DNA of 64,000 nt from Psychrobacter sp. P11F6 (lineage in GTDB: Bacteria > Pseudomonadota > Gammaproteobacteria > Pseudomonadales > Moraxellaceae): positions 1,116,001 to 1,180,000 of the forward strand of contig NZ_CM003594.1 in the NCBI RefSeq assembly GCF_001435295.1, in the 5' to 3' direction. Shown here piece after piece: positions 27,904 to 36,128 of the stretch (positions are counted from its first letter, which is position 1; every line of letters starts with the position of its first letter). The position numbers were made by a program, and so were the translations under genes. The notes beneath the pieces were generated by a model. It searched no databases, was not told the origin of the DNA, and saw only the letters and a list, made by a program, of their open reading frames with translations.

Positions 27904-28992
27904 ATGAATGATTATGATGGATTTTTGACTTTGGCTGAGTTGGTTTTGGTAGGTGATAGTGACAATGCTTCTAAATTCGCCCGACAAAATCTATTGAAAA
28001 TTGCTAAGCATCATCCAGATTTGAATGATAAGATTTTAAATATAATTAAAAAAAATAGAGGGGTGGGTGTAACGAAAAGTCTTAGGTTTTCTAAAAAACC
28101 TCTACCAGTAGATCAAGACAGCAGGCTTGAATTAATAAAAACATCCGTTACTTCTCAAGTATTTCCAGAAACTAAGTGGCCTGATGAAGTACAGAAGACT
28201 CTTGACGAAGTAATTGAAGAGCGAAAGTTCGAAGAAAAGCTAGTTCTAGCTGGTCTAGATCCCATAACGTCATTATTATTCGTAGGAGCGCCGGGGGTTG
28301 GGAAAACATTGGCAGCTGCTTGGCTAGCACTAATGCTGAATAAACCCTTTTACGTACTTGATTTGTCAGCAGTGATGAGTAGTTATCTGGGTAGAACAGG
28401 TAATAATATTAGAACAGTACTGGATTTTGCTAAGTCTCAGTCTGCTGTACTTCTATTAGATGAATTTGATGCAATCGCAAAACGACGTGATGATAATAGT
28501 GAGATAGGTGAATTAAAAAGACTAGTGACTGTATTATTACAAGAAATTGAAAACTGGCCTAATGATGGCTTATTAATTGCTGCTACTAATCATGAGGAGC
28601 TTTTAGATCCAGCAGTATGGCGTAGATTCAATAAGACTGTAGTTTTTCCAAATCCCAGTTATGATGATATTTATAAATTTTTAAAGTTTAATTTAAGTAA
28701 GTACATTGATGATAAATCGATTATTCCTATTTTGAGTATTTTGTTTGTTGGCGAGACTTACGCTAATATTGATAAAAAGATAAAGTTTTTCAGAAAAAAT
28801 TCTGTATTATCAGATACTCCGTTGGATTTGTTACTTCATAAATATATAGAAGAAGTAGATAAGAGTATAGACAAAACTAATAAGGAGAAAATGAAGCATT
28901 TAGCCATCGACTTGCTAAAAGAAAATATTAGTCAAAGACAAGTAAGTAAGATTACGGGAATTAGCAGGCCCACGCTAAGTAAAATGCTTTAA
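27904..28992 (+). CDS. AAA+ ATPase, IetA-like, with C-terminal HTH
   Basis: A 362-residue AAA+ ATPase. Walker A is GAPGVGKT (about residues 128-135), Walker B LLLDEFDA (183-190), and downstream LLIAATNHEELLDPAVWRRF gives sensor 1 and the arginine finger. The last 28 residues, NISQRQVSKITGISRPTLSK, look like a resolvase-type helix-turn-helix. It is followed 141 bp later by a subtilisin-like protease gene; this ATPase/protease pair resembles IetAS, known first from plasmid stability work and later as an anti-phage system. AT-rich composition differs from the replication genes upstream. The pairing supports the call; the mechanism is inferred. Confidence 0.8.
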   Translation: MNDYDGFLTLAELVLVGDSDNASKFARQNLLKIAKHHPDLNDKILNIIKKNRGVGVTKSLRFSKKPLPVDQDSRLELIKTSVTSQVFPETKWPDEVQKTLDEVIEERKFEEKLVLAGLDPITSLLFVGAPGVGKTLAAAWLALMLNKPFYVLDLSAVMSSYLGRTGNNIRTVLDFAKSQSAVLLLDEFDAIAKRRDDNSEIGELKRLVTVLLQEIENWPNDGLLIAATNHEELLDPAVWRRFNKTVVFPNPSYDDIYKFLKFNLSKYIDDKSIIPILSILFVGETYANIDKKIKFFRKNSVLSDTPLDLLLHKYIEEVDKSIDKTNKEKMKHLAIDLLKENISQRQVSKITGISRPTLSKML

Positions 28993-29133
28993 GAACTTAC
29001 AGTCTGCAGCTAATCAACATTAAAGGTTTGCATTAATTTTAACGGATTTTTTTAGAATAGTTGTCAAATATATGAGCTAGGTAAAATTTAGATAATAGTT
29101 AAATACTAATAAGAAATTAAAGGATGATTAATC

Positions 29134-31374
29134 ATGGCTAGAGATAGTAACTTTTTAATTGGAAGTGGAGAGAAATTAATCTCTCAAGCAGTTATTAAAA
29201 GTGGTGGTGGACCTAAAAATCGCCCTTACAGCTTTCAAGAAGCTAAAGAAAGAATTTTTGGTCAGTTAGAGAGAGTTATTAATAATATAGCTGAACTTCC
29301 AGAGATAGCCAAGCCCAATGATGAAGCTATTATTTCTGTGACTTTACATCCAAGATATGTATCGAAAAGTGATCATCCTCAAAATTTCTTTGAAGCTCAA
29401 AATCTCATAGCAGTTGGAAGTAAGCCCAAGCACGTTAAACCTGATAATTGGGGTACTAAAAAAGTACCTGATGATGAGTCTTTGACAGATATATATTATA
29501 TAAAATCATCAATTTTTAATCTCGAAAACTTCTTAAATAATATTGGTGATTTAACTGAAAATGAGTTAAATAAGACGATTTGTTATTTTGAGCAACTAGA
29601 TATAGACTCTAGTACAGAGAAGTTTCAAGGTGATATTACTGATTATGAAGATGAAGAAAATATCTTAATAGAATGTGTTCTCCATAATGGCGCATCAGAA
29701 ATTGTATTGGCCGGATTTTTTAATTACTTAGCAACTCTAGACGATAGTATTAAATATAATTTTGGTAAGGCTCGATCCGTTGGTCAGTTAGGCTTTGTAC
29801 CAATAATTACCGATGCAAAAAATCTAGATAGCATTGGTAAGTTTAGTTTTCTAAGAGCGTTTAGAAAAATGCCTGATTTAAGACCCTTTCGTCCTTCATT
29901 AACGAGAGATATGAACGATTGTATATATGAACTACCTACCAGTGTACTATTTGATAATATTAGAGCCGTAGTGTTTGATGGTGGGTTACCAGACAGTTTT
30001 GATTTGCCTGACTATATTAATTATGAAGAAATGGATGGGATTGGACAACCTACCGATGATTTTCTTCAGCATGGTTTAGCTGTTACAAGTGCTTATTTAT
30101 TTGGTCACATAAACAGCTCAGATAGTCTAAGCCCGATTTCAAATGTAACTCATGTCCGTGTTCTTGGAGAAAAACATCTTAATCCTGTCACTATGGATGA
30201 TATTAACCTATACGATGTAGTTGATAATATTGTTGACTACATGGAAAGAGAACAACCTGATTTAGTAAATATTAGCTTAGGTCCGAATTGTTCCGTGGAT
30301 GATAATGAAGTTACTTACTGGACTGCAAAACTCGACGGATATGTTGCTGAAAACGATGTGTTAATAACAGTTGCAGCTGGTAATAATGGTGACTGTTCTA
30401 GTCTTGGTAGTTTAAATAGAATTCAAATTCCATCAGATGGTGTAAATATATTAAGTGTTGGAGCTGCAAACTCATCAAATGGTGTCTGGGAAAGAGCTTC
30501 CTATAGCGCTATGGGTCCAGGTAGAAATCCTGGAGTAATTAAGCCTGATATTATTGCCTTTGGTGGAAGTAACCAAGAGTTTTTTAAAGTTCTTGATCTC
30601 TATAATGGTAACCTAGTCCTTAATAAACAACAGGGGACGAGTTTTGCTGCACCTCTAGTAATGAGACATGCTGCATTTATTAAAGGAAATTTTGGTACTA
30701 ATGTATCAAATATGGCATTAAAAGCAATATTAATACATCAGTCGGAGATGAATAGCTTTACTCATCAAGAAGTGGGCTGGGGCAAATGTCATGATGATAT
30801 TAATTATGCTGTTACATGTAACGATGATGAAGTAACAGTTATTTATCAAGATGTTTTGGCGGTTGGTTCCTTTACAAGACTGCCGTTGCCTATTAAAGAC
30901 ATTAAACTCCAGGGTAGAGTTTCTATAAAGAGCACGATCGTATCTAAAACTGATGTTGATCCTGAGTATGCGGCTGCTTATACTAAGAAAGGTTTTGAAG
31001 CTGTGTTTAGACCCCATGATGATAGTTTCAGCGAAGAAAATAGTGAACATCCCAAAGCGAAGTCTTTTTTCCCTAATGACAAGGCGTCTCGCACTAGTGA
31101 ACATACAATGAAGTCTCAAGGTGCTAAATGGGAATGTGTTAGAAAAGCGGAAGTGAGATTCATGGCTACGTCACTATCTAATCCAGTATTTGACTTAACT
31201 AGTCACCACAGAGATAAAGGTCAAGATGAAAGTGATAAACAGCCGATAGAGTTCGTTTGTGTAATAACTATCAAGTGTGAAAGTGTGAGCGATTTATACA
31301 ACGAAGTAGTGAGAAACTACCGAGGTATTTTAAATCCATTAACACCTCAGCAAACTATTCAAATTAGTATCTAA
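29134..31374 (+). CDS. Subtilisin-like serine protease, IetS-like
   Basis: A 746-residue S8-family peptidase without a signal peptide, so it acts in the cytoplasm. The catalytic triad is visible: Asp282 (AVVFDGGLPDS), His313 (QHGLAVTSAYLFG) and Ser503 (QQGTSFAAPLV), with the oxyanion Asn417 (VAAGNNGDC). The N-terminal 270 residues and the C-terminal 200 are family-specific domains, probably for partner binding or target recognition. An AAGGATG site precedes the ATG. It pairs with the AAA+ gene. All catalytic residues are present, so the protease should be active. Confidence 0.87.
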   Translation: MARDSNFLIGSGEKLISQAVIKSGGGPKNRPYSFQEAKERIFGQLERVINNIAELPEIAKPNDEAIISVTLHPRYVSKSDHPQNFFEAQNLIAVGSKPKHVKPDNWGTKKVPDDESLTDIYYIKSSIFNLENFLNNIGDLTENELNKTICYFEQLDIDSSTEKFQGDITDYEDEENILIECVLHNGASEIVLAGFFNYLATLDDSIKYNFGKARSVGQLGFVPIITDAKNLDSIGKFSFLRAFRKMPDLRPFRPSLTRDMNDCIYELPTSVLFDNIRAVVFDGGLPDSFDLPDYINYEEMDGIGQPTDDFLQHGLAVTSAYLFGHINSSDSLSPISNVTHVRVLGEKHLNPVTMDDINLYDVVDNIVDYMEREQPDLVNISLGPNCSVDDNEVTYWTAKLDGYVAENDVLITVAAGNNGDCSSLGSLNRIQIPSDGVNILSVGAANSSNGVWERASYSAMGPGRNPGVIKPDIIAFGGSNQEFFKVLDLYNGNLVLNKQQGTSFAAPLVMRHAAFIKGNFGTNVSNMALKAILIHQSEMNSFTHQEVGWGKCHDDINYAVTCNDDEVTVIYQDVLAVGSFTRLPLPIKDIKLQGRVSIKSTIVSKTDVDPEYAAAYTKKGFEAVFRPHDDSFSEENSEHPKAKSFFPNDKASRTSEHTMKSQGAKWECVRKAEVRFMATSLSNPVFDLTSHHRDKGQDESDKQPIEFVCVITIKCESVSDLYNEVVRNYRGILNPLTPQQTIQISI

Positions 31375-31514
31375 TGACTTTACCTACCATTGTCGCTAAC
31401 GTGACAGCACGATTAGAAGATGCCTCCAAACCCTGGAAGTATCTTTTAATAGCGATCTTCTCACTACCGGCTGGAGTAGTTCTCTGTCGTGGGAATAATT
31501 GTATGGAGCAGTAA
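31374..31514 (+). CDS. Tiny membrane-protein ORF overlapping the protease stop
   Basis: A 46-codon frame whose ATG overlaps the protease stop (TAATG). The product has one hydrophobic helix (YLLIAIFSLPAGVVLC) and two Cys near the end. GC content is higher than in the protease gene, so it may be the tail of an older phage gene at the cargo junction instead of a third member of the system. No good ribosome site of its own is visible. Confidence 0.35.
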   Translation: MTLPTIVANVTARLEDASKPWKYLLIAIFSLPAGVVLCRGNNCMEQ

Positions 31515-31856
31515 ATTATTATACTGCCAAAAGCTGAATAGAGATAACGGCCGTTAGAGTTGGAGCTGTAAAACTTATGGTAGATGATAGGAGTTAGATT
31601 TCAAACGCGATTTTTCCTCTATTTGGTGGGGCTAGCAAGGTGATATCATTGTTCATTTTTGAATAGTGGAAAGGATTCGATATGATATCGAACGGTATTC
31701 TTACTAGCAAACTAATTGATCAATGAAAATCTGCCCTATAGCGAGTATATAGTCTTAATATAATTTTTTATAAACATAAGTTAGATATTTGTTGCTGAAA
31801 ATAATACTCAGTGATATATTTTGAATTTATGTCATCTAATTATTGAGGCGGTTGCG
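31515..31856. other. Non-coding stretch with an operator-like palindrome
   Basis: These 342 bases have no credible gene. TTCGATAT-G-ATATCGAA at 31676-31692 is a perfect 8-bp inverted repeat around one base, 165 bp before the secreted-peptide gene, and may bind a regulator. Confidence 0.5.
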
Positions 31857-32033
31857 ATGAAAGTTTGGTCAGCGTTTGTAGTATCTATGCTTATGATGGC
31901 ACCAGTCGTACAAGCGAATGCTCAGAACTCTCCTTGTTCTAAAAGCATGGGCGGTGTTTCGCATTGTCAAAATGGTAAGTTTGTTTGTAATAATGGTAAG
32001 ATCAGTCAATCTAAGAAAGTTTGTACCAGCTAG
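31857..32033 (+). CDS. YdcA-like small secreted four-cysteine protein
   Basis: A 58-residue precursor. MKVWSAFVVSMLMMAPVVQA is a signal peptide, leaving a mature peptide of about 35 residues with four Cys and the pattern CSKSMGGVSHC then FVCNNGKISQSKKVC. This matches the small periplasmic YdcA-type proteins of enterobacteria, whose function is unknown. Cysteine spacing suggests two disulfides. GAGGCGG precedes the ATG, and an upstream in-frame ATG at 31821 would spoil the signal peptide. Confidence 0.75.
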   Translation: MKVWSAFVVSMLMMAPVVQANAQNSPCSKSMGGVSHCQNGKFVCNNGKISQSKKVCTS

Positions 32034-32042
32034 CGTTTAGTC

Positions 32043-32096
32043 AGCCTTATCAGTAAAAAACCCACTGCATCAGTGGGTTTTTTACTGATAAGGCTT
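32043..32096. terminator. Long hairpin terminator
   Basis: A perfect 25-bp stem (AGCCTTATCAGTAAAAAACC and on) includes an internal AAAAAACCCACTG/CAGTGGGTTTTTT core. It can terminate from both sides, serving the + peptide gene and the - gene ending at 32108. Confidence 0.9.
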
Positions 32097-32107
32097 TATA
32101 TTGAAAA

Positions 32108-32482
32108 TCAGTAATTATTTTCGTCAGCAAAATCATCGAAATCATCATCTCTTAAGTCTGCACCTAAGACTTGTAGGTTGCTCTCAATAATCCTAAAAGG
32201 ACCTTCTGGATTGGGGCCTTCAACCCATTCTACTGTGCCATGTCTATCAAGTCCTACTTCTAAAAATATTTTACCTTCTTCATTTGTAAATGGATGATAT
32301 ATGAATCCGATATACATTTGTATAAACAAGTCATCGCTACGCTTTCCTGATTCTTCTAATGAGAAATCTTGTGCTGAAAACACATCTCTAAGATCAGAAA
32401 CATCATAATCTGAACCAAAATCGTTTTTATCACTATCATTTTTGTACCATTCGTAAATTACTTCACCTGTTATACTCGCCAT
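32108..32482 (-). CDS. Acidic hypothetical protein
   Basis: A 124-residue soluble acidic protein ending in DLRDDDFDDFADENNY. CGGAGCG provides a ribosome site and the gene ends in a shared terminator, supporting expression. I do not recognise the family. Small acidic proteins next to defence genes are sometimes inhibitors or immunity factors, but nothing here proves it. Confidence 0.6.
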   Translation of the reverse strand: MASITGEVIYEWYKNDSDKNDFGSDYDVSDLRDVFSAQDFSLEESGKRSDDLFIQMYIGFIYHPFTNEEGKIFLEVGLDRHGTVEWVEGPNPEGPFRIIESNLQVLGADLRDDDFDDFADENNY

Positions 32483-32657
32483 TTTATTCGCTCCGTAGAA
32501 AAGAAAAACTAATATTATCCCAAAATCAATTAAAGATAGTACCTGCCTAATTTACAACGAAGTGTAATATTAAGCTATTTTTAATTTTTCGTGTTCAATA
32601 CTATCGAAGTGAGACGAGGTTATAAGTAATTCGTTACCAATTCTCTTTTTTACAGCA

Positions 32658-32843
32658 CTATAGTTGATATAAAATTCTAGTATCTGAGATATTGTCGCAG
32701 GCGAGAGACCAGAATAAAAAATTTCTGGCCAATTTTTCATCATCGTAGCGTAATGTCTCATAAGCCCATTTGACGAGCTCATGCCCACGCTTACCGCTTG
32801 CTTCCAATGTCTTAATATCGATATTAGTTTCAATCGTTGCCAT
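32658..32843 (-). CDS. Small hypothetical protein, possibly frameshifted
   Basis: A 61-residue frame (MATIETNIDIKTLEASGKRG...) with GGTGG before the ATG. A second frame on the same strand (32570-32833) stays open further and could be the real C-terminus (YINYSAVKKRIGNELLITSS), in which case a frameshift near 32665 has truncated the gene. Function unknown. Confidence 0.4.
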   Translation of the reverse strand: MATIETNIDIKTLEASGKRGHELVKWAYETLRYDDEKLARNFLFWSLACDNISDTRILYQL

Positions 32844-32940
32844 ACGTTACCACCTTATGACCAGCCTTAATCGTGTTGGCTAATATATAGAGAGTCAATA
32901 TGATATCGATACTAATCACGATTATAAATAATGATTTGCC

Positions 32941-32971
32941 AAAAAAACCCGCACAATGGCGGGTTTTTTGG
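32941..32971. terminator. Bidirectional terminator hairpin
   Basis: AAAAAAACCCGC, a short loop, GCGGGTTTTTT. It insulates the repeat array and the TPR/HEPN pair from the genes to its left. Confidence 0.85.
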
Positions 32972-33090
32972 TTCAATGCATTAGGTTATATAAAGTTATT
33001 GATATATATTTTTTGAAAAATACAGGGTTGACATATACAAAAATAAATGCTGTATAAATTGAACAAATGACCCCACAATGGTATCATCTA

Positions 33091-33250
33091 TTTGTGATAG
33101 CTTGTGATAGCTTGTGATAGCTTGTGATAGCTTGTGATAGCTTGTGATAGCTTGTGATAGCTTGTGATAGCTTGTGATAGCTTGTGATAGCTTGTGATAG
33201 CTTGTGATAGCTTGTGATAGCTTGTGATAGCTTGTGATAGCTTGTGGATG
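33091..33250. repeat. Tandem array of a 10-bp unit (CTTGTGATAG)
   Basis: Fourteen exact copies of CTTGTGATAG run from 33101 to 33240, preceded by one copy with a T in the first position (33091) and followed by a partial CTTGTGGATG. The array is flanked by CACAATGG (about 33073) and CCATTGTG (about 33252), an inverted pair. A 10-bp period matches one DNA turn. It ends about 95 bp before the TPR-like gene. There are no spacers, so it is not CRISPR. Confidence 0.95.
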
Positions 33251-33344
33251 CGCCATTGTGTGCCTATACAGAGTACGTGTCCTGTGGGACATTTTTTGCA
33301 TCTGAAATATCTGCAAAGAAATACAGATGAAATGAAGGTGAATT

Positions 33345-34205
33345 ATGACAATACGTCCAAAAAACTCTAAACAAGAAATTTTGAGTAATGTTCTTAGTGA
33401 TATTATAGATGAGTTTTTCTCTCAACAGAGAGGTATAGTGATACCTGCCACTAATATAATTCTTAAAGATTATTTAAAGAAGGCAGATGAAAATAAAGAA
33501 GGTGGGCCCTCTATATATTATCTTATTCAAGCATTGGCAGAAATGGCTAAAGGCAATATCCAAGCTGCTGAAAAATTTTGCAGTAATGCCACAAGACTTG
33601 ACCCTAATCACCCTACAATTATGTCGAATTATGCTACGATCTTATACCTTTTAGGGCGTCATGAAGAAGTGAAAAAAATAGTTAAAAAGTTGTTTGACGA
33701 GAAAAATGTTTCTCCTAAAAGAGATAGTGCAGTGAGTACAAACCTGATGCACAGCTCGCTAGTTACTTTAGATACTAGTTACTATGAGTCATCGAACGCA
33801 ATTAGTACTATCAATGGTTGGAATGATGTTGTGGATTATATTAAGAGAATCAAAAACGACCTTCATGAAGTTGATATTTCTTCCAACGAACACACTGAAT
33901 TCATGGAGCAACTAGAGCTTTTTCTGTTTGTTAAAACTCGTCAGATGGCAGCCTATAGATTAAGTATCGAAAATGGTTTAGACAGGTATTTAAAGATTGA
34001 GGTGTTTCTAGACATCAACGCAGACGAAGCTTCTTACCTAAATTCAGAATTCACCACTCATTTTGTGGATTACGTTTTTGATAAAGATCGTCATGACCTG
34101 CTAGGTAAGTTTGTGGTTTTTTTCAAACAGAATGAAAGCCGTCATGATGGCACTGAAAACTCAGATGCTTTATATTTAGGTATGAATGAAGAGTTGGTGG
34201 CTTAG
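33345..34205 (+). CDS. TPR-like helical protein, partner of HEPN-like gene
   Basis: A 286-residue soluble protein. Residues 60-115 contain two TPR-like helix pairs (YYLIQALAEMAKGNIQAAEK then MSNYATILYLLGRHEEVKK). The rest is mixed; a C-terminal segment has alternating charged and hydrophobic residues (RYLKIEVFLDINADEASYL). GAAGGTG precedes the ATG. Its stop is immediately followed by the ATG of the HEPN-like gene, so the two form an operon. I know no named system with this exact pair, and a role as the regulator or neutraliser of the HEPN-like partner is inference. Confidence 0.7.
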   Translation: MTIRPKNSKQEILSNVLSDIIDEFFSQQRGIVIPATNIILKDYLKKADENKEGGPSIYYLIQALAEMAKGNIQAAEKFCSNATRLDPNHPTIMSNYATILYLLGRHEEVKKIVKKLFDEKNVSPKRDSAVSTNLMHSSLVTLDTSYYESSNAISTINGWNDVVDYIKRIKNDLHEVDISSNEHTEFMEQLELFLFVKTRQMAAYRLSIENGLDRYLKIEVFLDINADEASYLNSEFTTHFVDYVFDKDRHDLLGKFVVFFKQNESRHDGTENSDALYLGMNEELVA

Positions 34206-34718
34206 ATGGCGGTAACGATTGAGGATTTATATAAGCAAAAGTTAAAAGTTGATGAGATGAGTTATGAGTGTGCAGAAGCTCATAAGCGATTAAAGATTAT
34301 TCGTGGTTATTACGCTACTTTTTTATACGCTAGCTCCTTATTTGATAATCCTCATTCAAACGGACATATGTTGGATAAACATGATTATCCGCCTAATCCA
34401 ACTGAAAGAACCTCTAAGTATGGTTCTCATCAGAAAATACACATGAGCTTGCAGCGCTCAAGAATTAGAGTTTTATCCGATCTGGGTATAGATCTACAAA
34501 AGTATCATGATATTAGAAAAAAGGCAGAATACGATATAGGCTTGGACATTACAGTTGAAGAAATAGATTTCGCTGAGTCTTCTTTCAAACAGCTCAAAGA
34601 GTATATTGATTTTTACATTAAAAATGGCGATCATCACTTCACTAAGTCAAAAAAGGTCATTAACGCCACAGTAGGCCGTAATGGTGTCAAAACTAGTGGT
34701 CTGAAAATATTGAAATAA
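34206..34718 (+). CDS. HEPN-like domain protein
   Basis: A 170-residue protein. The helix AHKRLKIIRGYYATFLYASS resembles the YYAxF helix of HEPN proteins, and IRKKAEYDIG followed by VEEIDFAESSFKQLKEYI resembles their RxxAxYD motif and last helix. HEPN proteins include toxin ribonucleases in abortive infection and toxin-antitoxin modules, usually with a nucleotidyltransferase partner; here the partner is the TPR-like gene. It starts directly at the upstream stop (TAGATG), and a terminator follows. The canonical RxxxxH ribonuclease motif is not obvious, so activity is open. Confidence 0.55.
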   Translation: MAVTIEDLYKQKLKVDEMSYECAEAHKRLKIIRGYYATFLYASSLFDNPHSNGHMLDKHDYPPNPTERTSKYGSHQKIHMSLQRSRIRVLSDLGIDLQKYHDIRKKAEYDIGLDITVEEIDFAESSFKQLKEYIDFYIKNGDHHFTKSKKVINATVGRNGVKTSGLKILK

Positions 34719-34742
34719 AAAATAGTTTTGTCGAGCAAAGCA

Positions 34743-34784
34743 AAAAGGCATTCGCGATTTATTCATGTAATGCCTTTTTTATTG
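34743..34784 (+). terminator. Terminator after the HEPN-like gene
   Basis: AAAAAGGCATT and AATGCCTTTTTT pair across a 16-base loop. It ends the two-gene unit about 25 bp after the stop codon. Confidence 0.85.
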
Positions 34785-34809
34785 TCATCAATTCTGCTTA
34801 CTAAAAATT

Positions 34810-35184
34810 CTAAACTTCTTCATACCTCTCATCACATACCTTCAGTCTAATCCCTATAACATCACTCAAGTCAGCACCTTTCTTAATACTGTAAGGCACG
34901 TTCGGGGTCATACCATCTTTCTTCAGAGCCATTTGAGCCGCCTTGTTCAGCGGCGTACCAATAGAGGAGTCTTCAATATGACCTACAGGTTCAAAATATA
35001 CTTCAATACCAAAATCTGGATAATAAACGCAGGATATCTCACCTGATGTCGTAAATGGGTAGGGTGTATCATGCACTGGAACATCACCAGAAACAAATTT
35101 ATTACTATCGTCTTGAGTAGGAGAGCATGCAATTGAAGGTAAGACGGCTATATTGATCAACCACCTGGGCATATCGATTCGCAT
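34810..35184 (-). CDS. Putative lipoprotein
   Basis: A 124-residue protein. The N-terminus (MRIDMPRWLINIAVLPSIAC) looks like a lipoprotein signal with Cys20, and two other Cys follow. A start at MPRW (35172) is also possible. No family is recognised. It begins inside the broken excalibur-domain gene upstream, in another frame, so it may be a recent arrangement. Confidence 0.45.
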   Translation of the reverse strand: MRIDMPRWLINIAVLPSIACSPTQDDSNKFVSGDVPVHDTPYPFTTSGEISCVYYPDFGIEVYFEPVGHIEDSSIGTPLNKAAQMALKKDGMTPNVPYSIKKGADLSDVIGIRLKVCDERYEEV

Positions 35185-35330
35185 GGGACACCATCCTTGT
35201 CTCTATCTAATCGAGTATTGCCTCACTTTAATGCCTGCTTAGCTTGCTCACAATTAGCCATCTGGCCACAAGTACTAGGTAAGCCTTTGCACTGAGCGCC
35301 ACCATTCACACGCACAAGAAAAAAACTGTT
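35157..35330 (-). pseudogene. Excalibur calcium-binding domain remnant
   Basis: Read on the minus strand, the frame gives GGAQCKGLPSTCGQMANCEQ, AKQALK, a TGA stop (35223-35225), then GNTRLDRDKDGVPCESICPG. This is the excalibur pattern (C...CxxM..C.EA...L..CG...LDRDxDGxPCE), and the stop replaces the expected Cys before GN, a single-base change. No start or upstream domain is present, so it is a fragment. Confidence 0.75.
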
Positions 35331-35531
35331 TCAAATAGAAGTTAAAGCAGGTTAAAGGTGGGATTTTGATATTATTGGAGAGTAATTTGAATAACTTTTA
35401 ATTCAAAAACCTTGAAAAATATAATTTTTTAAACTTCTTGAGTGTTACCATTAACTTACAGAATTGTAAGTACTAATATAAAGTATTTACGTTTTTTATG
35501 TCTAATGATAGATGCTTTTGGAGAAGTTTAT

Positions 35532-36128
35532 ATGAGTTTTTTTAGTAAATCCCTATTTATCAAATTGGTAGCAAGTTTAATAATCCTATCAACTACATCT
35601 TATGCAGCTCAAGCTAACCCTATTTTGCAAGAAAAGAAAGAAGTCTTAAAGCAGGCAAGTAATTTTGCTCAAGCAGTAGCTTGCTATACTACTTTTACAG
35701 GTGATGCACAGACTACTATTGAGGATGTCTATTTAGTTGAAAGCAGTGACGGTTATGCTGAATATTTTGTTTTCTGGTCTGGGGATTGGTCATGTTGGGG
35801 TGGTGCTTCAACATATCGTTCATATTTGACTTCTTTTTCAAAACTTGCCGACAACAGACCTTTTATAGTTGATAAACAAGATATATTAGCTGATATTAAC
35901 GCTGATGGCTATTTAATAAATGATAGATTTATTAAAGATGTTAAGTACGAAAAAGGTAAGTTTTTTATTACTGGATCTGACTTTAGCAATATAGAAAGCG
36001 ATTTTGAAGGTAATAACCTCCCTATAAATCGTTATCAATATACTTTAGCTAAGGTTGATAGCAATGATGAAACGAAATGGGCGCTGTTAGACAAGAAGTT
36101 TATAGGTAAAAATAAACGCGATAACTAG
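35532..36128 (+). CDS. Exported hypothetical protein, C-terminus defined by a MITE
   Basis: A 198-residue protein with a signal peptide (MSFFSKSLFIKLVASLIILS, cleavage near AAQA). The mature part is acidic with Cys and Trp-rich segments (FVFWSGDWSCWGG). GGAGAAG precedes the ATG at 35532; an upstream in-frame ATG (35442) is unlikely because it would bury the signal peptide. The stop codon TAG (36126-36128) lies inside the left terminal repeat of the MITE-like element, so the native C-terminus may have been lost. Function unknown. Confidence 0.6.
   Translation: MSFFSKSLFIKLVASLIILSTTSYAAQANPILQEKKEVLKQASNFAQAVACYTTFTGDAQTTIEDVYLVESSDGYAEYFVFWSGDWSCWGGASTYRSYLTSFSKLADNRPFIVDKQDILADINADGYLINDRFIKDVKYEKGKFFITGSDFSNIESDFEGNNLPINRYQYTLAKVDSNDETKWALLDKKFIGKNKRDN

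Larger units (their letters stand above)
32844..33344. other. Intergenic region with terminator and tandem repeats
   Basis: No gene is credible here. The region holds a terminator hairpin (32941-32971) and the 10-bp repeat array (33091-33250). The minus-strand frame 32996-33316 is an artefact of translating the repeat. Confidence 0.7.

Noticed and set aside
33091..33250. CRISPR-like array
   Set aside because: The 10-bp units follow each other without spacers and no cas genes are present; it is a simple tandem repeat.
33000..33316. Minus-strand ORF with repeating SQAITSYHKL
   Set aside because: Translation of the tandem repeat; no ribosome site, and a 10-bp unit read in three frames gives an artificial 10-residue repeat.
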